Shown piece after piece: positions 36,095 to 43,190 of a DNA stretch of 64,000 nt; within the stretch, counting starts at the first letter, position 1; every line of letters begins with the position of its first letter. The stretch lies in contig NZ_CAMFLC010000008.1 in the NCBI RefSeq assembly GCF_945957465.1, positions 1 through 64,000 on the forward strand, in the 5' to 3' direction. This stretch comes from an uncultured Leifsonia sp. GTDB taxonomy: Bacteria; Actinomycetota; Actinomycetes; Actinomycetales; Microbacteriaceae. The position numbers were made by a program, and so were the translations under genes. Below the pieces are notes generated by a model. The model searched no databases. It worked only from the letters and a program-made list of their open reading frames with translations, and was not told where the DNA came from.

Positions 36095-37441
36095 TCAGGC
36101 CAGCGGCAGCCTCGCCCCGATGCGGGTCGGCCCGCCGACGGGGCTGTCGACGGTCAACTCGCCGCGGAGACCGTGCACGCGCTCCGCGAGCCCGCTGAGG
36201 CCGTGCCCCGGAATCATCGTCGCGCCGCCCGTGCCGTTGTCGGTCAGCCACACGGCCAGCCAGGGCCGCCCCTCCACATCGCCGGTGCTGTCGAGCACCA
36301 GCCGGGCCGCCGTCGCGCCCGAGTGCTTTGCCAGGTTCGCCGACAGCTCGGCGAGCACGTAGTAGGCGTTCCGCTCCACCTCGGGGCTGAACCGCTCCCC
36401 GGGTTGCAGCGACGACTCCACGGTCATCGGGATGGTGCTCCTCGACGCGAGCGACTCGACGGCTGCCTGCAGACCGCGGTCTTGCAGGATCGGCGGCGCG
36501 AAACCGCGCGACAGGGCACGCAGCTCCTCGAGCGTGTCACCGGCCTGCTTGCGGGCCTCGGCCAGCAACGCGGCCGCGGCCTCCGGGTCGTCCGCGAGCT
36601 TGCGCTCGGCCGACGCGATGTCCATCTGCAGGCGGATGAGACGCTGCTGCGGGCCGTCGTGGAGATCGCGCTCCAGCCGCCGCAGCGACCGGTCCTCCGC
36701 TGCGACAGCCGCACCGCGCTGCGCGGACAGATCGGCGACCTCCCGCTGCAGGGCCTCCGAACGCCACGCGCCCAGCAGCCCCTGCGCGACCGCCCGGTGC
36801 ATCAGCGTGAGTCCGCGGGTCACGAACGGCAACGTCACTGCGAACACCACGCCGACGATCAGATAGAGCACGCGGTCGCCCGCGACCGGGTCGAACGTCG
36901 AATGGATGCCGAAGATCGCGTCGGCCAACACCCGCGAGAGGAAGAAGTCGCGGTCGCCCGTCGGGATGAAGCCCAACCAGAACCAACCGGTCAGCCCTCC
37001 GAGTGCGCCGGCGGTCCAGGTGATCGTGATGCTCCAGCTGATCACGCTCACGATCGGGTTGATGATCATCCCGTGCAGCAGGTACAGCCAATAGTGGCCG
37101 TTCGCCCACGGACCGAAGATGATCCGCCAGAAGGTGCGCGGGCGGTCGGCGGGCTCCCACACCGGTCGAGAGACAGGGGCGGCACCGGCCCAGTCGAGAC
37201 GGATCAGTTCCACCGTTCCGAACGCCCGGGCCGTATAGAAGGTGGCGACCACGATGAAGAAGCCGACGTAGATGACGACAGTGCCGATGCCCGTCCAGAA
37301 CAGCGACGCCAGCACCGACAGACCGATGATCGCGATCGGCATGGTCAGGACCAGGAACCCGAGCTCCCGGGGTACGCGACGCCACAACGACCCGTAGGTC
37401 GTGCGCGCGGCAGTCGCCGGAGGGATGGAGGACGCGGTCAC
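36095..37441 (-). CDS. sensor histidine kinase with putative sensor membrane domain
   Basis: This protein of about 448 residues has an N-terminal membrane domain (six or so hydrophobic segments, residues 20-210) resembling the actinobacterial putative-sensor domain: SLWRRVPRELGFLVLTMPIAI with the RAFGTVELIRLDWAG linker. The HisKA_3 dimerisation helix follows, with phospho-His in LERDLHDGPQQRLIRL (about 261), then an HATPase with AELSANLAKHSGA and GHGLSGLAERV. The start is uncertain: GTG 37450 is in frame, but GTG 37441 overlaps the stop of a possible upstream mini-ORF (GTGA). Its partner is the response regulator downstream. Confidence 0.9.
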   Translation of the reverse strand: MTASSIPPATAARTTYGSLWRRVPRELGFLVLTMPIAIIGLSVLASLFWTGIGTVVIYVGFFIVVATFYTARAFGTVELIRLDWAGAAPVSRPVWEPADRPRTFWRIIFGPWANGHYWLYLLHGMIINPIVSVISWSITITWTAGALGGLTGWFWLGFIPTGDRDFFLSRVLADAIFGIHSTFDPVAGDRVLYLIVGVVFAVTLPFVTRGLTLMHRAVAQGLLGAWRSEALQREVADLSAQRGAAVAAEDRSLRRLERDLHDGPQQRLIRLQMDIASAERKLADDPEAAAALLAEARKQAGDTLEELRALSRGFAPPILQDRGLQAAVESLASRSTIPMTVESSLQPGERFSPEVERNAYYVLAELSANLAKHSGATAARLVLDSTGDVEGRPWLAVWLTDNGTGGATMIPGHGLSGLAERVHGLRGELTVDSPVGGPTRIGARLPLA

Positions 37442-37551
37442 AGCGACCACATTGCCAGACGGGCGGACGACCCAGACGGGCCGCCGGAGGCGGACGACCC
37501 GGCCGCGCCGGCGCCGTCTGCGGCCAGGCCCGCAGTGCTCGTTTCGTTCAT
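37438..37551 (-). CDS. possible 37-residue upstream ORF coupled to the kinase
   Basis: An ATG with GGAAGG about 10 bases upstream opens a 37-codon frame, MNETSTAGLAADGAG onward, Ala/Gly/Ser-rich, ending MWSL-stop. Its TGA overlaps a GTG of the kinase gene. This could be a leader peptide giving translational coupling, or chance. The composition is low complexity and offers no support by itself. Confidence 0.3.
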   Translation of the reverse strand: MNETSTAGLAADGAGAAGSSASGGPSGSSARLAMWSL

Positions 37552-37717
37552 ATCCCCAGCCTTCCGCCCGAACGGCAGGCCACCCATACCGGCCGCCTCC
37601 GGATCCCTGCGGGGGTTAACCCGACCAGGCGTGGTGGTGATGAGCGCAGCCTCAGCTTCGTTGCGGAATTCCGGCTGCGCAGTAGCGTTGTCGTCAGGCA
37701 GAAGAAAGGACGCCATC

Positions 37718-38200
37718 ATGACGGACATCGCCGCAAGCCAGAGCGTTTCGAACCCCGACGTCGCCGCGGGGGTCGCGCAGTTCCTCACCCCCGTGGTCAT
37801 CGACCTCACCGCACTCGTCGTCAACGGCAAGCAGGCGCACTGGCACGTGCGCGGCGCCAACTTCATCGGCGTGCACGAGCTGCTCGACACGATCGTCGCC
37901 CACGCTCAGGAGTGGGCCGACCTCGCCGCGGAGCGGATCGTCGCCCTCGGCCTCCCTGTCGACGCGCGACTCGGCACAGTGGCCGCGAAGACCACCACCG
38001 GCGAGCTCACCGCCGGGTTCCGGCAGTCGAACGAGACAATCGCCGAGGTGATCGCCCAGCTCGATGCCGCGCTCGCGAGCGTCAACACCGCTGTCGCGGA
38101 GCTGGACGAGCTCGACCAGACCAGCCAGGACGTCGCGATCGAGATCGCCCGCGGCCTCGACAAGGACCGCTGGTTCCTGTTCGCCCACATCAGCGAGTAA
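37718..38200 (+). CDS. dps: Dps-family ferritin-like DNA-binding protein
   Basis: Dps forms 12-subunit shells that oxidise and store iron and can protect DNA. The 160-residue protein has the inter-subunit ferroxidase residues in NGKQAHWHVRGANFIGVHELLDTIVAHAQEWADLAAERIVALG (H, H, D, E pattern) and the second helix pair ending RWFLFAHISE. AAAGGA precedes the ATG. TTGCGG (37661-37666) and TAGCGT (37683-37688), 16 bp apart, are a possible promoter. There is no Lys-rich N-terminal tail, so DNA binding may be weak. Confidence 0.94.
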   Translation: MTDIAASQSVSNPDVAAGVAQFLTPVVIDLTALVVNGKQAHWHVRGANFIGVHELLDTIVAHAQEWADLAAERIVALGLPVDARLGTVAAKTTTGELTAGFRQSNETIAEVIAQLDAALASVNTAVAELDELDQTSQDVAIEIARGLDKDRWFLFAHISE

Positions 38201-38210
38201 CGCAGCGCGT

Positions 38211-38271
38211 GCCGAAGGGCACGTCGTCATCGCTCTCCGGCTTCGGAAGCGACCACGACGTGCCCTTCGGC
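38211..38271. terminator. long bidirectional hairpin, dps / amidohydrolase
   Basis: A 24-bp stem with two mismatches (38211-38234 with 38248-38271) closes a 13-base loop that can itself fold (TCCG/CGGA). It fills the gap between the two convergent genes. Confidence 0.8.
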
Positions 38272-38275
38272 GTCC

Positions 38276-39721
38276 TCAGAGCGCGTTGTGGGTGAAACGG
38301 CCGGCGAGCAGCGTCGCCGCGACGGACATCGTGCGCAGCTCGTCCGGCGTCGCCGTGGACGGGTCGCGCTCGACGATCACGAGATCGGCCGGCTCTCCGA
38401 CCGCGATGCGGGAGCGTGTGGAGGCCTCGATCGCGGCCTCCACCGGGATGCCCTGCTCGGGATGCCACGGCTCGCGACCGTCCCGCGCGCGGCCGACGGC
38501 CGACGCGATCGCAGCCCATGGATCGAGCGGCGCGACGGGAGCGTCGGAGCCGAAAGCGAGACGGGCTCCGGAGGCCAGCAGCGAGGCAAGCGGGAACGCG
38601 TGCAGGGAGCGGGCCGCCCACAGCCGATCGGCGACGTCGCGGTCGTCCATCGCGTGCTCGGGCTGCACGCTCGCCACCACACCCAAGGCTGCGAATCGCG
38701 GGATGTCGACGGGGTCGATGAGCTGCGCGTGCTCGATGCGGCCTCCCGACCCGAGCCGCTCGAACGCATCGAGCGCCAGCCGGTTCGCCTCGTCTCCGAT
38801 CGCGTGGACGGCGGGCTCGATACCGCTGCCCACCGCGATCCGGAGATCGTCCAGAAGCTCGCCGGGTGTCAGATTGGCCACCCCCCGACCGCCGTCCGGG
38901 TACGGATGCAGGCAGAGCGCCGTCCGGGTGTTCAGCGAACCGTCCGAGATCACCTTGAACGGCCCCATCGTCAGGAGACCGCCGGTGCCCTCGACCGGGT
39001 CGCCGGTGCGCAAGCCCAGCCTGATCGCATCCTCCACCCGGTCGCGGTAGACCCCGAACTCGACCCGGATCGACCGGGCGCCCGCCGCGACCCGCCGGCT
39101 CCACGTCTCCAGGTTCCAGCCGTATTCGAGATCGACGACCCCGACGACGCCGCGCGCCGCCGCCGCGTCGGCCGCGTCGGACGCCCAGCGATCGAGGACG
39201 GCGTCGTCAGATGGTGTGAGCGCGCTCGTGAGGGCGAAGCTCGCATCCTCCCGCAGGAGCGCGCCCTCCACGTCGGGCGCGAAACGGGCGATCGCCGCGG
39301 AGTTCAGCCACGAGCAGTGGAGGTCGCCGGCGATCAGCACGACGGGCCTGTCGGCCGCCGCCGCATCGAGGAGCTCGCGGGTCGGGAGGTCGGGCCACAG
39401 CGCGTCGTGGAAGCCGAAACCGACGAGGACCTCCGAACCGGAATGCGAAGCGGCATGCGCGCGCACCAGGTCGGCGGCCTCCGCAGCAGAGCTCGCTCTC
39501 GACACGTCCAGCCGGCGCGCCGTCTGCGCCCACTGCGTGAAGTGCACGTGCTGATCCCACAGTCCGGGCATCAACCAGCGGCCGTCGAGCGGGACGCGCG
39601 CGAGACCGTGGTCGACCGGCGCGCCGGACGGCTGCACCGACGCGATCGACCCGTTGCGAACGACCACGTCCGCGAGCCGATCGCCGCCGGTCAGCCGAGC
39701 GCCGGTCAGGACGACGTTCAT
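38276..39721 (-). CDS. amidohydrolase (YtcJ-like metal-dependent hydrolase)
   Basis: This 481-residue protein of the amidohydrolase superfamily has the metal-binding HxH motif in GLWDQHVHFTQW (about 55-66), later metal or catalytic residues in VHAIGDEANRLAL and IEHAQLID, and a final SDAPVAPLDPW with the conserved Asp. The order fits the YtcJ/amidohydrolase-3 group of broad or unknown substrate. It begins and ends with the beta-sandwich strands typical of the fold. The ATG overlaps the PaiB-like gene stop, so the two are co-translated. Confidence 0.88.
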   Translation of the reverse strand: MNVVLTGARLTGGDRLADVVVRNGSIASVQPSGAPVDHGLARVPLDGRWLMPGLWDQHVHFTQWAQTARRLDVSRASSAAEAADLVRAHAASHSGSEVLVGFGFHDALWPDLPTRELLDAAAADRPVVLIAGDLHCSWLNSAAIARFAPDVEGALLREDASFALTSALTPSDDAVLDRWASDAADAAAARGVVGVVDLEYGWNLETWSRRVAAGARSIRVEFGVYRDRVEDAIRLGLRTGDPVEGTGGLLTMGPFKVISDGSLNTRTALCLHPYPDGGRGVANLTPGELLDDLRIAVGSGIEPAVHAIGDEANRLALDAFERLGSGGRIEHAQLIDPVDIPRFAALGVVASVQPEHAMDDRDVADRLWAARSLHAFPLASLLASGARLAFGSDAPVAPLDPWAAIASAVGRARDGREPWHPEQGIPVEAAIEASTRSRIAVGEPADLVIVERDPSTATPDELRTMSVAATLLAGRFTHNAL

Positions 39722-40356
39722 CGCGCAGCTCGGCGGCGGTCGTGCACGAGCTGCATCTCGCGCAGCAGCGCGGCGCTGGCGTACGGCGAGTCGCCGCCGA
39801 GCTCGGTCATGATCGAGTCGACGATGTGGTCGGGCCGGTTCTGGCTCATCTTCTGCTTGGCGACGATCTTCGTCGGCGTCAGACGGAGACCGACCGTGCC
39901 CGACGAGATGCGCTCCGCGTAACGCTCGTCCTCCAGCGTGCCGCGCATCCGGCGCGGGTTCGGGAGTTCGCGCTCGAAGTGGTCGACGAGCTTCTCGAGC
40001 ACCTCGAGGTTCTCCTCCGCGCTCAGGAGCTCCGGCACGCCCGAGAGGTGGATCGCGACGAAGTTCCAGGTCGGCACGGCCGGGTCGGCGTCGTACCACG
40101 ACGACGAGATGTACCCGTGCGGCCCCTGCACGATGACCAGGAGTTCGTGTTCGCCGAGCTCATGGAGCTGCTCGTCGGGACGACCGACGTGACTGACGAT
40201 GCTGAGCTCCTCTTGAGTGTCGTCGAGGATCACCGGGTAATGCGAAGCCACGAGACCCGTCGAGGCAGTGCTGACGAAGGTCCCCCACGGGTTCTCGCGG
40301 ATGATCCGCTCGATCTCGGCGCGTTCGGCGAGGGTGAAGCTGGGATTCTGACGCAC
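39718..40356 (-). CDS. FMN-binding PaiB-like protein
   Basis: This 212-residue protein is of the PaiB/negative transcriptional regulator family, a split-barrel flavin-binding fold. Characteristic segments are RENPWGTFVST near the N-terminus, SHYPVILDD, HVGRPDEQLHEL, IVQGPHGYISSSWY and the VPTWNFVAIHLSG block. The C-terminal region ends in a helical MSQNRPDHIVDSIM segment. Bacillus PaiB represses sporulation and protease genes, but most relatives have no known role. The GTG start at 40356 is preceded by GAGGAG. It is the first gene of a two-gene unit with the amidohydrolase. Confidence 0.9.
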   Translation of the reverse strand: MRQNPSFTLAERAEIERIIRENPWGTFVSTASTGLVASHYPVILDDTQEELSIVSHVGRPDEQLHELGEHELLVIVQGPHGYISSSWYDADPAVPTWNFVAIHLSGVPELLSAEENLEVLEKLVDHFERELPNPRRMRGTLEDERYAERISSGTVGLRLTPTKIVAKQKMSQNRPDHIVDSIMTELGGDSPYASAALLREMQLVHDRRRAAR

Positions 40357-40514
40357 GTGATCTCTCCTCGGCTCTCGGCGCACTCGCTCGGGGTCCGCCG
40401 AACTGTAACACGGTGGTTCGCCGCCCGGCGGCGGCCCCCTGAAGGCGGGTGAGCGGCAGGGCCGAGGCCGTTGGTAGCTTTCGAGCGGGCCTTCTGACTG
40501 CGAAAGGGAACGCC

Positions 40515-41606
40515 ATGACCGCACACGACATCCCCGACACCGCCGAGATCCGCACACGGATGGCCGAGAGCCAGCAGCAGGGACTGACCGCGCTCGGGCT
40601 GAAGCCGACCGGTGTGGAGATCTGGGAGGACGGCTATCGCGCCGCGGACGCGGAGGATTCGACCTTCGAGTGGTGGTACTTCGACTGCCAGTTCGACGAC
40701 GGCTCGACACTCGTCGTGACCTTCTCGAACAAGCCGCACACCGATCCCTCCGGACCGCTCACGCCCACGGTCCTGATCATCCGTCAGCTCGCCGACGGCA
40801 CGCGGTTGCACCTCGAGCCGACGTTCCCCGCCTCGGAGTTCCATGCGGCGACGGACCGCTGCGACGTGCGGATCGGCCCGAACACCGTCACCGGCGACCT
40901 CGACCACTACGTGCTGCACGTGGAGGGCGACGGAATCGTCGCCGACGTCACGATCGACCGCGAGGCGCCGTCGTGGCGCCCGGGCGCCGGCATCAACTAC
41001 TTCGACTCGGCCCGGACCCACTATCTGGCATGGGTCGTCCCGGTGCCGTACGGGCGTGTCTCCGCGACCATCACCGAGTCCGGAGCGACCACCCAGGTCA
41101 GCGGAAGCGCCTACCACGACCACAACTGGGGCAACCACCTGATGGGGTCGTTCCTCGACCACTGGTACTGGGGCCGGGCCCACGTCGCCGATTACACGGT
41201 CGTGTATGTGCGCATGACGACGAAGGGCCTCCTGGGCTTCGGCGCGCTGAACATCCCGACCTTCTATCTGGCGAAGGGCGACACGCTCGTCACCGACGAC
41301 CTGCTGCCGCTGCGGCTGGAGACCAGCGGGGACGTTCCGGGTCCGGGGCACCAGACCTACCCCACGCGGATGGTGTGGTCGTGGTCGTCGGAGCGCGGAA
41401 CGATCACCATGACGGCGACCGACCCGAAGCTCATCGAGTCGCTCGACATGAGTGTCGCTCGGCGCGGCCTGTCCCGCGTCCTGCACGCCGGCGAGCACCC
41501 GATGTACTACGACTTCAATGCGGACTTCGAACTCGACATCGCCCTGGACGACCTGACCGACCAGGTCACCGGGCGCACCCTCTACGAGAAGATGATGTTC
41601 CGCTGA
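40515..41606 (+). CDS. CrtC/AttH lipocalin-like domain protein
   Basis: This 363-residue protein has the paired lipocalin-like domains of the AttH/CrtC (carotenoid 1,2-hydratase) group. An EWWYFDCQFDDGSTLVV block lies near residue 52, and YHDHNWGNHLMGSFLDHWYWGRA follows near residue 198, the two signature segments. No carotenoid genes are near, and secreted relatives occur in many pathways, so hydratase activity is only one option. AAAGGGAA precedes the ATG at 40515. It is a single-gene unit, tail to tail with nei (7 bp apart). Confidence 0.85.
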   Translation: MTAHDIPDTAEIRTRMAESQQQGLTALGLKPTGVEIWEDGYRAADAEDSTFEWWYFDCQFDDGSTLVVTFSNKPHTDPSGPLTPTVLIIRQLADGTRLHLEPTFPASEFHAATDRCDVRIGPNTVTGDLDHYVLHVEGDGIVADVTIDREAPSWRPGAGINYFDSARTHYLAWVVPVPYGRVSATITESGATTQVSGSAYHDHNWGNHLMGSFLDHWYWGRAHVADYTVVYVRMTTKGLLGFGALNIPTFYLAKGDTLVTDDLLPLRLETSGDVPGPGHQTYPTRMVWSWSSERGTITMTATDPKLIESLDMSVARRGLSRVLHAGEHPMYYDFNADFELDIALDDLTDQVTGRTLYEKMMFR

Positions 41607-41613
41607 CCGAGAC

Positions 41614-42588
41614 TCAGGCCTGGTCTTTGGGGCACCAGTAGAGCTTCCGCCCTCCCAGCTCCTCCATCAGGATGTGCGTGCCGCAGACCCGGCACGGCAG
41701 TCCCTCGCGCTTGTAGACCCAGTGCCGGTCCTCCCGCTTGGCCATCGCCTTGCGGTACGACTCCTCATCGAGGTCGTCCATCGTCATCATCTGACCGGTC
41801 TCGACACCGATCTGCAGCAGGTGCACCCAGTCGCGCCAGAGTGCGCGCACGGTCTCCTCGGGCACGAGCTTGCCCGGCGTGTGCGGGTTCTGCCGCGCGC
41901 GGAACAGCAGTTCGGCTCGGTAGACGTTGCCGATGCCGCTGACCACGCTCTGGTCCATCAGCAGCAGGGCGATCGCGGTCGGCTTCTTGCGCACCTTCGT
42001 GACGAAGGCCTCCTCAGCCTCCGGGCCGGCGTCGACCTGAGGATCGGGCCCGAGCTTGGCGATCACGGCATCCACCTCGGCGGGGTCGAGCACTTCACAG
42101 GCCGTCGGCCCGCGGAGATCGGCGACCGCTGTGTCGGTCAGCAGCCGGACCCGCACCTGCCCGACCGGCTCCGGTGGGAAGGTGTCGATGTCGGCCTCCA
42201 CCTTCTCGGACTCGGACATGCGCAACCGCGTGCGGCGCGGCGCCCCGATCGAGTGCAGCGAGTTCTCTCCCGCTTCGTCGAGGATCGTGCCGGACTGGTT
42301 GGTCTGCCCCATCCGGCCGTTGGCGCTCGCGATGGTCGGATCGATGCTGATGTCGCCGGCGAAGTCCCAGGCACCGTAGATCCCGAGATGGACGCGCAAC
42401 CAGAGCTCGTTATCGAACTCGAGGAACATCTGCTTGCCCACGGCCTTGGCCGCGACCATCGTGTGCCCGTCGATGCGCATCGCGTCCGCGGCGAACCGGC
42501 CCTGCGGGGAGGACACCGCGACGCGGTGACCCACGAAGTTGACCGCGAACTGCTTCGCGATGCGGTGGACGGAATGGCCCTCGGGCAT
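41614..42588 (-). CDS. nei: Fpg/Nei family DNA glycosylase, Nei2-like
   Basis: This 324-residue bifunctional DNA glycosylase/AP lyase acts in base excision repair. It begins MPEGH, with the catalytic Pro2 and Glu3 (after Met removal the Pro is the Schiff-base nucleophile). The helix-two-turn-helix LLMDQSVVSGIGNVYRAELLFRA is intact. The C-terminal zinc finger is C-x2-C-x16-C-x2-D: the fourth cysteine is Asp (YWCPKDQA). Its ATG overlaps the rpiB stop by one base. The pairing with rpiB is common in actinobacteria as I remember. Confidence 0.92.
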   Translation of the reverse strand: MPEGHSVHRIAKQFAVNFVGHRVAVSSPQGRFAADAMRIDGHTMVAAKAVGKQMFLEFDNELWLRVHLGIYGAWDFAGDISIDPTIASANGRMGQTNQSGTILDEAGENSLHSIGAPRRTRLRMSESEKVEADIDTFPPEPVGQVRVRLLTDTAVADLRGPTACEVLDPAEVDAVIAKLGPDPQVDAGPEAEEAFVTKVRKKPTAIALLLMDQSVVSGIGNVYRAELLFRARQNPHTPGKLVPEETVRALWRDWVHLLQIGVETGQMMTMDDLDEESYRKAMAKREDRHWVYKREGLPCRVCGTHILMEELGGRKLYWCPKDQA

Positions 42589-43076
42589 CAGCGGTCCACG
42601 TTCTTGCCCGCGATGTCGCCCGTGGCCTCGAACTCGGCCAGCTGTGCGATGCGGCGCACGTGACGCTCCTCGAGGGAGAACGGCTCGGCGATGAAGACGT
42701 CGATGAAGCGCGTCGCCTCCTCGACGGTGTGCTGACGCGCTCCGATCGAGATCACGTTGGCGTCGTTGTGCTGGCGCGCCAGCTCGGCGGTGCTCTCGTT
42801 CCAGACCAGCGCGGCCCGCACGCCGAGGACCTTGTTCGCCGCGATCTGCTCGCCGTTGCCCGAGCCGCCGAACACCACGCCCAGCGCCTCCACCCCGGCC
42901 TGCTGATCGCGCACGACGGCCTTGGCCGCGTTGATGCAGAACGCCGGGTAGTCGTCGATCGGGTCGTACTCCTGCGGACCGTGGTCGACGACCTCATGAC
43001 CGGCCTCGCGCAGGTGCTGCTGGAGGTGCGTGCTGAACTCGAGACCGGCGTGATCGGTGGCGATGTGGATGCGCAT
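42588..43076 (-). CDS. rpiB: ribose-5-phosphate isomerase B
   Basis: RpiB interconverts ribose-5-phosphate and ribulose-5-phosphate in the pentose phosphate pathway. The 162-residue LacA/RpiB-fold protein has HIATDHAGLEFS at the N-terminus, the VVFGGSGNGEQIAANK substrate-binding loop (Ser in place of the catalytic Cys at GxG, as in actinobacterial forms) and ISIGARQHT. ATG 43076 is chosen over GTG 43082 because a TAGACT box lies 6 nt before it and there is no Shine-Dalgarno. nei follows with a one-base overlap. Confidence 0.93.
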   Translation of the reverse strand: MRIHIATDHAGLEFSTHLQQHLREAGHEVVDHGPQEYDPIDDYPAFCINAAKAVVRDQQAGVEALGVVFGGSGNGEQIAANKVLGVRAALVWNESTAELARQHNDANVISIGARQHTVEEATRFIDVFIAEPFSLEERHVRRIAQLAEFEATGDIAGKNVDR

Positions 43077-43082
43077 GCTCAC

Positions 43083-43088
43083 AGTCTA
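43083..43088 (-). promoter_or_regulatory. -10 box TAGACT for leaderless rpiB
   Basis: TAGACT (minus) is separated by 6 bases from the ATG at 43076. The alternative GTG at 43082 would fall before the predicted start of transcription. Confidence 0.55.
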
Positions 43089-43190
43089 GGGAAGGCCGCC
43101 GACGCCGCCGCCGCGCCCGCGGCGCGACCTCACTAAGGTGGATTCGGTGGACACGATCCACACCCCATCCGCTTTTCCAAGGAGTCAGCG

